From Rhodocaloribacter litoris (GTDB lineage Bacteria > Bacteroidota > Rhodothermia > Rhodothermales > ISCAR-4553): a stretch of DNA of 64,000 nucleotides. The number at the start of each line of letters is the position of its first letter. The first letter of the stretch is position 1. Positions 8,770 to 16,248 of this stretch are shown in pieces. Under the pieces are notes generated by a model. It did not search any database. It was given only the letters and a program-made list of their open reading frames with translations, and was not told the DNA's origin. The stretch spans positions 803,758-867,757 of the forward strand of contig NZ_CP076718.1 of the NCBI RefSeq assembly GCF_011682235.2, in the 5' to 3' direction. Made by a program: the position numbers and the translations under genes.

Positions 8770-9558
8770 TCAAAAATCTCTACGCACGAAGCAGCGCAGG
8801 CCGGCCAGAAAGGGCGCGATCAGCCAGAGCAGCAACATCCCCGCCGCCACCAGCGGGCCGGCCGTGCCGCCGAAGAAGCGCTGGAAAAGGGCCCCGGTGT
8901 ACCCCATCAGGGCGGCCACATCGAAGCTCATCAGCAGGGCCACCCGGGCCAGGTCCACCGGGTTGAGCAGCATCAGGGCCAGCACGGGCGTCTCCAGGGG
9001 GTAGCCGGCAAACAGGGACAGGAAGAGCAGCACCCCGCCGTCGTAGAGCACCGTGAAGCCCAGCCAGACCAGCACGGCCGCCCCCAGCCCTTTGACCCGG
9101 TCCTCGAAGCCGAGGGCCAGCAGGAACGCCAGGGCCACGAAGATGAACGTGAGGCCGACGCCCAGCGCCAGCAGCAGCGCCAGGGCGGAGCCGGCGGCCC
9201 CGGCCCCGCCCCGCACGGCGAACGGCACCCCGACCCCCACGGCAAAGCCCAGCGCCAGCGGCAGGGCCAGCCCCAGGTACATCCCGCCGAAGAGCGACCG
9301 GCGGTCGACGGGCTGGGCCAGCAACATCTCGATGAACTCGCGGGCGTTGTAGAGGTACATGGCCCCGAAGAGCACCCCCACCAGCGGAATCAGCATGAGC
9401 ACCACGTTGACGAGGCTGAGCAGCGCCTTGGCCTCGCCCCCACCAAACCGGAGCAGCCCTTCGGTGAGCAGGAGGAAAAAGACCCCGTAGAAGGCGACCC
9501 ACTTGCTCCGGACCACGTCGTGGAGCTCGTATTTGATGATCTTGGCGGCCGTGTGCAT
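8770..9558 (-). CDS. nosY: NosY-like ABC transporter permease for N2O reductase maturation
   Basis: 262 residues, with about six membrane helices arranged as in ABC-2 type permeases. NosY pairs with the ATPase NosF and acts with the periplasmic NosD to deliver sulfur for assembly of the CuZ centre of NosZ. The ATG at 9558 (MHTAAKIIKYELHDVV) is chosen because the amphipathic lead-in KYELHDVVRSKW typical of NosY follows at once; the upstream in-frame codons come from the repeat region. It is the last nos gene. Unlike the other nos genes, which overlap or nearly abut, it is separated from nosF by a 125-bp spacer full of repeats. Confidence 0.9.
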   Translation of the reverse strand: MHTAAKIIKYELHDVVRSKWVAFYGVFFLLLTEGLLRFGGGEAKALLSLVNVVLMLIPLVGVLFGAMYLYNAREFIEMLLAQPVDRRSLFGGMYLGLALPLALGFAVGVGVPFAVRGGAGAAGSALALLLALGVGLTFIFVALAFLLALGFEDRVKGLGAAVLVWLGFTVLYDGGVLLFLSLFAGYPLETPVLALMLLNPVDLARVALLMSFDVAALMGYTGALFQRFFGGTAGPLVAAGMLLLWLIAPFLAGLRCFVRRDF

Positions 9559-9683
9559 GGCTCTGGGGTTGAAGATTGCAAATTGCAAATTGGAAGATCG
9601 GGGGTTTGGCGTTCCAGGTTACACGTTTCACGTTGAACGCCGTCGTCCAAAAACCTTGAACGTGTAACCTGGAACGGCGCCCG
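9559..9683. repeat. Repeat-bearing spacer between nosF and nosY, with an 18-bp inverted repeat
   Basis: An AT-richer spacer inside the nos operon. At 9571-9600 GAAGATTGCAAATTGCAAATTGG contains ATTGCAA words repeated in tandem. At 9610-9627 CGTTCCAGGTTACACGTT is matched perfectly by its reverse complement at 9659-9676, with a 31-bp loop that itself contains ACGTTGAACG and CTTGAACG copies. The stem could form a hairpin in the nos transcript just after the nosF stop. No transposase or target duplication is visible. Confidence 0.75.
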
Positions 9684-10448
9684 TCAGGCGGTAGACACCA
9701 GCACGTCAGCCCCGGCGGCTTTCACCACGCGGAGCGTTCCCGCGCGCCCTCCTTCGAGCAGCCGGGCGATGGCCCGCTCCAGCCGCCACTCACCCGTTTG
9801 CTCGATGAGCGCCCGTACCGGCCCCGCGTAGTCGATGCGCCCTTCCAGCAGGAAGATGATGTCGTCGCAGAGCTCTTCGATCTCGCTCATGATGTGCGAG
9901 GTGAGCACCACCGTCTTGCCCGCGTCGCGGGCCGCCAGGATCTTGTCCTTGAGGCGGCTGCTGGCGATGGGGTCGAGGCCGGCGCTGGGCTCGTCGAGGA
10001 TCAGGAGGCGGGGGTCGAAGAGGAAGGCCAGCACGGCGCTCACCTTCTGGCGCGTCCCGCCCGAGAGGGTCCGCATCGGCTTGTCCAGCTCGGGGCCCAG
10101 GTCCAGGTCATGCAGCAGCGTCTCGTCGAGCCGGTCCGGCTGGACGCGCAGGTCCTTGTGGAGGGCGATCAGCTCCCGGGGCATCAGGTTCTCGGGGAAG
10201 CGGGCGGCCTGGGGCATATAGCCGATGTGGGCGCGGTAGGCCCAGTCGCCGTTGAGGGCCTTGCCGTCGATCCGGACCTGCCCGTCGTCGGGCCGGACGA
10301 GCCCCAGCAGGCACTTGATCAGCGTCGTCTTGCCGGCGCCGTTGGGCCCCACCACGGCCGTCACCCGGCCGGGACGGATCTGCGCGGTCACCCCCCGGAG
10401 CACCTCCCGCGTCCCGAAACGTTTTACCAGTCCTCTGATCTCGATCAT
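9684..10448 (-). CDS. nosF: NosF-like ABC transporter ATP-binding protein
   Basis: 254 residues from the chosen ATG. Walker A GPNGAGKT (34-41), Q-loop region with YMPQ, ABC signature LSGGTRQK, Walker B LLILDEPSAGLD and the H-loop TSHIMSEIEELCDD are all intact. It energises the NosDFY maturation system. The ATG at 10448 (MIEIRGLVKRF) has GAGGA close upstream and starts the first beta strand; an alternative ATG at 10487 overlaps the nosD stop as ATGA and would add 13 residues, so a coupled start there cannot be excluded. The C-terminal extension of about 50 residues is normal for NosF. Confidence 0.93.
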   Translation of the reverse strand: MIEIRGLVKRFGTREVLRGVTAQIRPGRVTAVVGPNGAGKTTLIKCLLGLVRPDDGQVRIDGKALNGDWAYRAHIGYMPQAARFPENLMPRELIALHKDLRVQPDRLDETLLHDLDLGPELDKPMRTLSGGTRQKVSAVLAFLFDPRLLILDEPSAGLDPIASSRLKDKILAARDAGKTVVLTSHIMSEIEELCDDIIFLLEGRIDYAGPVRALIEQTGEWRLERAIARLLEGGRAGTLRVVKAAGADVLVSTA

Positions 10449-10483
10449 GACGTCCTCGTCGCTTGCGGTGGTAAAAAGCCGCG

Positions 10484-11743
10484 TCATCGCCCGGCCACGA
10501 GGGGCGACCGGGGGTAGGGCTTCATCTGCGGCGCCTCGTCGAGGAGCGCCTCGGGCGTGAGCACGGGCAGCACCCGCTCGGCGGCGTCGAGCAAGTCGAT
10601 GAAGAAGCTCCGCAAGAGGATCAGCGCCGGCTCGTTCTGCTCCACGATCAGCGAGAACAGCCGCACCGGGCGGAACGGCACATCCCCCACCCCGTCGCGG
10701 TCCAGATCGTAGCCCTCGTAGCGGTCCCAGTAGTTGGCCGTGAAGGTGCTGTAGGAGGCCCGGCTGTTCGTCGCCACGTCGAAGGCATTGCCCACGAAGT
10801 TGTTCTCCCGGAAGCGGTTGTCCAGGCTGTTGGCCAGGATCTTGACGGCCCAGCCATTTTCCACGAAGTCGTTGGCCCGCACGTCGGTGCGGTTCATCCC
10901 CTCGGCATAGAGCCCCACGGTGTTACGCACGAACCGGTTGGCCTCCACCCGGCTGTCGCGGATGTCCTTCATCAGCAGCCCGAACGCGGCGCTGCCCCAG
11001 TTGTCCACGAACCGGTTGCCCGTCATCTCCACGTTACGCGAGTACATCACCGCCACCCCCGCCCGGTTCACCCGGAACGTGTTCCCCTCGTAGCGGCACC
11101 GGTCCGAGAACATGAAGTGGAGGCCGTAGCGCAGGTTCTCGAAGCTCTCGTTGCCCCGCACCACGGTATCCTCGACGAACTCGAAGTAGATCCCGTCGCG
11201 CTGCCCGTGGATCCGGTTGTTCTCGATGACGACGTCTCTGGAATACCAGAGGTGGATGCCGTTGCCCGAGGCCGCCTCGCGCGTATAGTTGCCCCGGATC
11301 TGGTTGCCGGCGACGCGGCACCCGGCCGACCTGGCGATGTAGATGGCGAAGAAGGTGTTCTCGAAGCGGTTGTTTTCGATCACGCAGCGCATCCCGCCGT
11401 CGACCTTCACCCCGGCCCGGTCCTCCACATAGCTGACCCCGACGTTGCGGAACGTGAAGCCGCGGATGGTGACATCATCGGCCGTGACGGTCATGATCTG
11501 CCGCTCGCCCTGCCCGTCGAGGACGACCTCGCCTTCGGCTTCGAGCGTCAGCGGCCTGTCCACCACCAGCGTGGGCTCGCGGTAGATGCCGGCCCGCACC
11601 ACGATCCGCTCGCCGGCGCCGGCCCGGGCCAGTGCCTCCGTGAGCGTCCGCACCGGCCCCTCCGGAGAGACGACCACCTGCCGGGCCGCTGCCGACGCGG
11701 CGAGGCCCAGCACGAGCACGAGCAGGGTCAGCGTCTTTTTCAT
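10484..11743 (-). CDS. nosD: NosD-like periplasmic copper/sulfur maturation protein
   Basis: 419 residues. A Sec signal peptide (MKKTLTLLVLVLGLAASAAA) is followed by a right-handed beta-helix made of CASH/NosD repeats, visible as repeated NNRF, GNxF, ENNRI and GNxI turns between about residues 95 and 330. NosD works with NosF and NosY to mature the CuZ site of N2O reductase in the periplasm. The ATG overlaps the nosL stop (ATGA), so translation is probably coupled, and the nosD stop overlaps an in-frame ATG of nosF. Confidence 0.94.
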   Translation of the reverse strand: MKKTLTLLVLVLGLAASAAARQVVVSPEGPVRTLTEALARAGAGERIVVRAGIYREPTLVVDRPLTLEAEGEVVLDGQGERQIMTVTADDVTIRGFTFRNVGVSYVEDRAGVKVDGGMRCVIENNRFENTFFAIYIARSAGCRVAGNQIRGNYTREAASGNGIHLWYSRDVVIENNRIHGQRDGIYFEFVEDTVVRGNESFENLRYGLHFMFSDRCRYEGNTFRVNRAGVAVMYSRNVEMTGNRFVDNWGSAAFGLLMKDIRDSRVEANRFVRNTVGLYAEGMNRTDVRANDFVENGWAVKILANSLDNRFRENNFVGNAFDVATNSRASYSTFTANYWDRYEGYDLDRDGVGDVPFRPVRLFSLIVEQNEPALILLRSFFIDLLDAAERVLPVLTPEALLDEAPQMKPYPRSPLVAGR

Positions 11744-12228
11744 GGCATGGCGGTGGGATCGTGGGCGGGATGGCCGGGCCGCTCCTGCCGGACGAGCGCG
11801 AGCACCTCGTCCCAGGTGAGCACCTCACCGCCCACCTCGGCACGGACGGCCGCGAGGTCCTCCCGCGTGGCGAGGGCGGCCAGGTTCATCCCCATGGGGC
11901 TGTGCACGTTGGGGCTGTGCAGGAAGTGCGCCTCCTCGGCTCGGATCAGCGTGGGCGGATGCGCGAAGTCGGTCACCCAGAGCGAGTGGACCTCCCCGGC
12001 GGCCACGCGCTCCTCGAGGAGGAAGCCGGCCAGGCATTCGATCGAGTCGAACTTGTAAACCTTGCCTTTCGTGGTCACCAGCTCGGCGCCGAAGCGTTCG
12101 TCGGCGATGTTCATCATGCAGTAGGCCCCGCGCTCCTCCCCGTACCGGATGGGCTCCGGCTTCGGGGTGCAGGCGGACAAGGCCAGCATGCACAGCCCCA
12201 GCACGATATGGAAGCGGATGCGTCGCAT
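11740..12228 (-). CDS. nosL: NosL-like copper chaperone lipoprotein
   Basis: 162 residues. The N-terminus is a lipoprotein signal (FHIVLGLCMLALSAC, acylated Cys20). The mature protein has Cys37-Met38-Met39 (AYCMM), the Cu(I)-binding motif of NosL, followed by the family segment KGKVYKFDSIECLAGFL. NosL delivers copper to NosZ at the membrane. The start at 12228 is chosen because it begins the signal peptide and lies two bases after the stop of the preceding membrane gene; the longer frame (from 12273) would read inside that gene. It overlaps nosD by four bases. Confidence 0.93.
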   Translation of the reverse strand: MRRIRFHIVLGLCMLALSACTPKPEPIRYGEERGAYCMMNIADERFGAELVTTKGKVYKFDSIECLAGFLLEERVAAGEVHSLWVTDFAHPPTLIRAEEAHFLHSPNVHSPMGMNLAALATREDLAAVRAEVGGEVLTWDEVLALVRQERPGHPAHDPTAMP

Positions 12229-12230
12229 GG

Positions 12231-12830
12231 TCAGGCGGCTACCGTGTGGTTCGAGCGTTTGGCCCGACGCCATTCAGCGTACGAGAGGATCACCCCCAGG
12301 CCCAGAGACAGGAAGGCGATCCAGCCTCCCAGCGCGGGCCAGGAGTGGGCCGTGAAGTTGAGCAGCTTCTTGGTGCCGATGACGGGCGGCTGGTAGGCCA
12401 TGCCCGGCACCTTGATGGCCGCCGTGGGGTCCAGGTTGTGGCCGTAGTCGTAGCCCCACAGGTAGAAGTCCACCAGCCCGGCGATGGCGAGCACGAGGAA
12501 GGCGACGGTCCAGGTGTAGAGCATCCAGCGCTTGCCCGAGAGCGCCGCGGCGAGCCCGAACACGACCAGACCCCCGATGAGCCAGGGCATCAGCTTGAGT
12601 TCCGGGATCGACTCGGGCACGATCCGCTTCATGCCGATGTAGTGGTTGAGCCCGTTGATGTTGTTCAGGTCGTTCGGCTTATGGCCGGTGATGGTGTTGA
12701 TCTCGATGTACATCCCGATGCCTTCCGGGTACTGCGGGGCGTCGAGGGAGATGGTCCAGATCGGGAAGACGTACATCAGGACCAGCGACAGCGCGGCCAC
12801 GGCCAGCAGGATGCGGGATCGGGTGGTCAT
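12231..12830 (-). CDS. Four-helix membrane protein of the nos operon (NosB-like position)
   Basis: 199 residues with four predicted membrane helices (about residues 5-22, 85-104, 110-128 and 165-183). The first helix is followed by PIWTISLDAPQYPEGIGMYI, then a periplasmic loop with LNNINGLNHYIGM, which would suit metal or haem interaction but has no known signature. A gene for a small membrane protein directly after nosZ is usual in clade II clusters, where it is called nosB in Wolinella; equivalence is inferred from position. The ATG at 12830 is preferred over 12848 because GAGGTGA stands five bases upstream of it. Confidence 0.75.
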   Translation of the reverse strand: MTTRSRILLAVAALSLVLMYVFPIWTISLDAPQYPEGIGMYIEINTITGHKPNDLNNINGLNHYIGMKRIVPESIPELKLMPWLIGGLVVFGLAAALSGKRWMLYTWTVAFLVLAIAGLVDFYLWGYDYGHNLDPTAAIKVPGMAYQPPVIGTKKLLNFTAHSWPALGGWIAFLSLGLGVILSYAEWRRAKRSNHTVAA

Positions 12831-12922
12831 GAGAATCACCTCATTCATAAAGCATGAGGGCCGGAAGCCGGGGGCGCCGTCGGCATGGGCAGCGCCCCCG
12901 GCCCCTCGCGGCCCTCACTACG

Positions 12923-14878
12923 TCATTGGCCCGTGCTGTAGGCCAGCGGCACGTTGGCCCCGCGCGGCGAGACCCGGATGTAGCCCTGCATCTCCTGGTG
13001 GAGCGCCGAGCAGAAGTCCGTGCAGTAGAAGGGGAAGACGCCGGCCCGCCTGGGCACCCACTTGAGCGTACGCGTCTCACCCGGCATGATGAGCAGCTCC
13101 GCGTTGTTGGCGCCGATGACGGCGAAGCCGTGCGGCACGTCCCAGTCCTGCTCCAGGTTCGTCACGTGGAAGTAGACCTCATCGCCCACCTGGATGCCCT
13201 CGATGTTGTCGGGCGAGAAGTGGGTACGGATGGTGGACATATACACGTGCACCGTGTTGCCGTCGCGTTCCACGCGGGTCTCGGCCTCGCTCTTGACGGC
13301 GTACGGATGCTTGTTGTCCTGCAGCTGGTAGAACTGCACCTGCCGCGGCTTGATGAGGTCGGCGTGGATCCCCTGGGCGTAGTGCGGCTCACCCATCGTC
13401 GGGAAGTCGAGCAGGAGCTTCATCTTGTCGCCCGAGATGTCGATGAGCTGCGCGGCGTGGGCCAGCTCCGGCCCCGTGGGCAGGTAGCGGTCCTTCGTGA
13501 TCTTGTTCAGGGCCACCAGGTATTTACCCCACGGCTTGCGGCTGTCGCCACCGGGGATCATCAGGTGCCCGACCGAATAGTAGACCGGGATGCGGTCGAC
13601 CACCTGCCAGGTGCCCAGCTCCCACTTCACGATTTCGGACGAGATGAAGGCCGTGGTGTAGGCGTAGCCTTTCCCGTCGAACTCGGTATGGAGCGGCCCC
13701 AGACCGGCGTTCTCCACCTCCCCGGCGATGACGGCGTCGTACTGCAGCACCGGGATGCCGTCCACCACCTTCTCGAACTTCTCGTCCTCGATGGCCTGGA
13801 GCATCTTCGAGAACGAGTGCACGGGGATGACCGTGGCCAACTTGCCGCCGGCGACGATGTACTCCCCGCTCGGGTCCACATCGACGCCGTGGGGCGACTT
13901 GGGCGTGGGCAGGAAGTAGACCAGCCCTTCGCAATCGGCGGGCTCAAGCACCGTCACACTCCGCTTCACCTCCGAGACGGCGATGCGGGCTTCGTTGAGG
14001 TGGTTGTGGTAGTACTCGGCCTCCATCTGCCGGGCCTTGCCGTCGGCGATGCACTGCTCGGCCCGCTTCCAGTTGACGGCCGCCACGAAGTCCTTGTCGT
14101 TCTGCGACGCGTTGACCTCCAGCAGCGTGTGGGCCTCCTCGGTGTTGTACGAGGTGAAGAACATCCACCCGTGCGAAGGGCCTTTCCCGGCGTGCGCCAG
14201 GTCGTAGTTGTAGCCCGGCACCAGAATCTGGAAGGCGATGTCCATCTCACCGGGGGTGTCTGCCTTGATGAAGGTCAGCATCCCCTTGAAGTTGCCCTTG
14301 TACTCGTCGATGGACATGTCCCGCTGCGGCACGGGCACGCTGAAGCGCGTCGAGGCGACCAGGTACTCGGTGTTCTGGGTGATGAACGGCGAGCCGTGGT
14401 TCCCGGCCGAGTTGGGGATCTCCACGATCTCCTCGGTCTCGAACGTGCTCAGGTCGATGCGGGCCACGCGCGGGGTGTTGTTTCCGTTGATGAAGATCCA
14501 GCGCCCGTCCGGCACCCCGTCGGTCTGGGAGAGCTCGGGGTGGTGGGCGTCGTCCCACGGGATGAAGCCGTGCGAGGTCATCAGCATCGCCCTGGTCTCC
14601 TCGGTGTACCCGTAGCCGTTCTCGGGGAACTGCGAGAAGACGGGGACGGTCTTGAGCAGGCGCCCCGAAGGCAGCCCGTGGACGGTCAGGTTGCCGCTGA
14701 AGCCGCCCGACATGAAGGCGTAGAACTCGTCGTGCTGCCCCGGCGGGACGTACACTTTCGAGGCGGCGTCGTCGGTGCTGCCGGCCTGCTGCGAGCCCGC
14801 ACAGCTGGCGCCGATCGCGGCGATCAGCACGACGGTTGCCAGCCCGAAGCCGATCTGTTTCATGCGTGTAGGGTTCAT
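12923..14878 (-). CDS. nosZ: Nitrous-oxide reductase, clade II (Sec-dependent)
   Basis: 651 residues. NosZ reduces N2O to N2 in the periplasm. A hydrophobic Sec-type signal with AAIGASC (lipoprotein-like) replaces the twin-arginine signal of clade I, which marks clade II. The seven-bladed propeller carrying CuZ has the expected His-rich segments (QHDEF, TSHGF, DDAHHPE, GNHGSPF, PSHGWMFF). The C-terminal cupredoxin domain holds the CuA ligands Cys619, Cys623, His627 and Met630 (CTDFCSALHQEM) and the upstream VPHGF. The ATG at 14878 has an excellent AAGGAGGTGA ribosome site; a GTG three codons earlier lies within that site. Confidence 0.98.
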   Translation of the reverse strand: MNPTRMKQIGFGLATVVLIAAIGASCAGSQQAGSTDDAASKVYVPPGQHDEFYAFMSGGFSGNLTVHGLPSGRLLKTVPVFSQFPENGYGYTEETRAMLMTSHGFIPWDDAHHPELSQTDGVPDGRWIFINGNNTPRVARIDLSTFETEEIVEIPNSAGNHGSPFITQNTEYLVASTRFSVPVPQRDMSIDEYKGNFKGMLTFIKADTPGEMDIAFQILVPGYNYDLAHAGKGPSHGWMFFTSYNTEEAHTLLEVNASQNDKDFVAAVNWKRAEQCIADGKARQMEAEYYHNHLNEARIAVSEVKRSVTVLEPADCEGLVYFLPTPKSPHGVDVDPSGEYIVAGGKLATVIPVHSFSKMLQAIEDEKFEKVVDGIPVLQYDAVIAGEVENAGLGPLHTEFDGKGYAYTTAFISSEIVKWELGTWQVVDRIPVYYSVGHLMIPGGDSRKPWGKYLVALNKITKDRYLPTGPELAHAAQLIDISGDKMKLLLDFPTMGEPHYAQGIHADLIKPRQVQFYQLQDNKHPYAVKSEAETRVERDGNTVHVYMSTIRTHFSPDNIEGIQVGDEVYFHVTNLEQDWDVPHGFAVIGANNAELLIMPGETRTLKWVPRRAGVFPFYCTDFCSALHQEMQGYIRVSPRGANVPLAYSTGQ

Positions 14879-14933
14879 GGTGGTCACCTCCTTGCAAAGG
14901 CACTGGGGATAAGGATGTCGGGGAAAGGGTGCA

Positions 14934-15419
14934 TCAACCGCCCTGCCCCGGATTGATCTTCCGGAAATACTCCAGGATGGCGCGGGCCTCCTCCTCGGTG
15001 AGGCTCTGGTCGGCCATGGGCGCCAGGTATTCGGCCAGGAGCTGCTTCGCCACCGGGTGCTTCTGCACCATCTCGGTGGGGTTGAGGATCATGTTCATGA
15101 TGAACTCGGGCGAGCGGCGGCTGGTGACGTCGCCGAGCGGCGGGCCGATGTAGCGCTGGTCGAGTTTGTGGCAGGCCGAGCACTTCACCCTGAAGAGCTC
15201 TTCGCCCCGGGCGGCCAGCGCCTCGTCGAGGGGCCCGAGTTCGACGTGGGTGACCGGACCGATGCCCTTTTCGAGTTGCTCCGGCGTCAGGCCGGAGGCA
15301 TCGGCGGCTGCGTTGTTCGGCCCGGCCTGGGGGCCCGGCTCGGTTTGCCGGCCGCCGCATCCGGCCAGCCCGACGGCCAGCACCAGAAGCACGAGGCTGA
15401 GGTATGGCGTTGTCTTCAT
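14934..15419 (-). CDS. Monohaem cytochrome c lipoprotein, probable electron donor to NosZ
   Basis: 161 residues. A lipoprotein signal (LSLVLLVLAVGLAGC, Cys about 21) and a flexible linker lead to a class I cytochrome c domain with the haem-binding CSACH and a likely axial Met in YLAPMADQ. The segment RYIGPPLGDVTSR is typical of small cytochromes of this class. First gene of the nos operon, 55 bp before nosZ. Because no nosR, nosG, nosH or nosC genes are in this cluster, this cytochrome is the best candidate for passing electrons from the quinol/cytochrome chain to CuA (inference). Confidence 0.9.
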   Translation of the reverse strand: MKTTPYLSLVLLVLAVGLAGCGGRQTEPGPQAGPNNAAADASGLTPEQLEKGIGPVTHVELGPLDEALAARGEELFRVKCSACHKLDQRYIGPPLGDVTSRRSPEFIMNMILNPTEMVQKHPVAKQLLAEYLAPMADQSLTEEEARAILEYFRKINPGQGG

Positions 15420-15487
15420 GAAGTCGTCCCTGGACAGGTTGTTTTGAGTTCAGTTTCGGGGCGGGCGCGGAGACCGGCCGACGGGAT

Positions 15488-15584
15488 CCAACTTACACCG
15501 GCCGCCTGTGCCGGTATGCCGGGGCTTTCCCGGCGGCCCCTGTGGTTCCTTCCCGACAGCGCCTGTAGGGGAATCCCCGTCAGG
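15488..15584 (-). promoter_or_regulatory. Putative promoter of the nos operon with two CCTGT boxes and a CCTG-GGGGA-TCCCC-CAGG dyad
   Basis: CCTGT boxes start at 15539 and 15562, 23 bp apart as upstream of the usp operon. The distal box is a clean dyad: CCTG (15562-65), two bases, GGGGA (15568-72), one base, TCCCC (15574-78), two bases, CAGG (15581-84). With a one-base centre it cannot fold as a hairpin, so a dimeric protein site is more likely. On the gene strand TAAGTTGG (15495-15488) is the -7-like box, 43 bp from the proximal box; the cytochrome ATG is 68 bp further. The dyad ends one base before the Rrf2 gene's stop codon. Confidence 0.55.
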
Positions 15585-15585
15585 C

Positions 15586-16038
15586 TTAGCCGGGACCGGA
15601 AGGAGGCACATCCGTGATGCGGAGCCCTTCCGCCCGCAGGCGATGCTCTGCCTCGGCCAGCGTCATGCCGGCAAAGAGGGCGTGGATCCGTGCCCGCACC
15701 GCCCCCCACTGGTCGTGGAGGGGGCAGGGCCTGCGCTCGCCACACCCGGGCAAGCCGATCACACACGCCTCGAACACCCCGCGCCCGTCGATGGCGGCCA
15801 CGATCTCCTCCAGCGAGATCGCCCCGGCGGGCCGGGCCAGCGCCACCCCCCCGTGAGGCCCCCGGAAGGATTGCAGCAGCCCGGCCTGTGTCAGCTGCTG
15901 GAGGATCTTCGCCAGGAAGTAGGGGGAGATCCCCAGCCGTGCTCCGATGGTGTGGATCGGCACGTACACCCCTTCCGGCCGGCCGGCCAGGAAGAGCGCC
16001 GCACGGAGGCCGTATGCACAGCGTCTGGAGAGCAACAC
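15586..16038 (-). CDS. Rrf2 family transcriptional regulator, IscR-like with Fe-S ligands
   Basis: 150 residues. The winged-helix N-terminus (RRCAYGLRAALFLAG, LGISPYFLAKILQQLTQAGLLQSFRGPHGGVALA) is typical of Rrf2 proteins. Cys92, Cys99, Cys105 and His108 form C-x6-C-x5-C-x2-H, almost the C-x5-C-x5-C-x2-H cluster site of IscR, so an Fe-S cluster sensing iron, oxygen or NO is expected. The start is GTG at 16038; TTG 3 bases on is another option. It lies just upstream of the nos operon on the same strand and is the natural candidate for its regulator, although co-transcription is equally possible. Confidence 0.87.
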   Translation of the reverse strand: MLLSRRCAYGLRAALFLAGRPEGVYVPIHTIGARLGISPYFLAKILQQLTQAGLLQSFRGPHGGVALARPAGAISLEEIVAAIDGRGVFEACVIGLPGCGERRPCPLHDQWGAVRARIHALFAGMTLAEAEHRLRAEGLRITDVPPSGPG

Positions 16039-16095
16039 GGTATATTTAGTTTTAAGAGTCTTTTGTCTTTAATATCGACCCGCACAATAACCAGC
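16039..16095 (-). promoter_or_regulatory. AT-rich probable promoter region of the Rrf2 gene
   Basis: The 57 bases before the Rrf2 start are strikingly AT-rich for this genome and on the minus strand contain GATATTAAAGAC, GACTCTTAAAACTAAATATA. They probably hold the promoter and possibly an autoregulatory Rrf2 site, but no clean -33/-7 pair or perfect dyad is seen. Confidence 0.35.
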
Positions 16096-16147
16096 ACAAG
16101 AGGAGGCCCGTCAACTCACACGATCTTGCCCTTCCCCTCACCGCTTC

Positions 16148-16169
16148 TTCACACGCGCTTCACACGCGC
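16148..16169. repeat. Two tandem copies of TTCACACGCGC
   Basis: An 11-bp unit is repeated exactly twice (16148-16158 and 16159-16169) in the leader of the lysA-like gene, about 80 bp before its ATG. Too short to assign a role; could be a regulator site or chance. Confidence 0.4.
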
Positions 16170-16248
16170 TTCCCTCCGCTTTCCGCCCGCAGAGCCGGCA
16201 GGGACTCGTATTTTCCCGTCCCCTATCCTTCTCCTGCTGACCGGCTCC

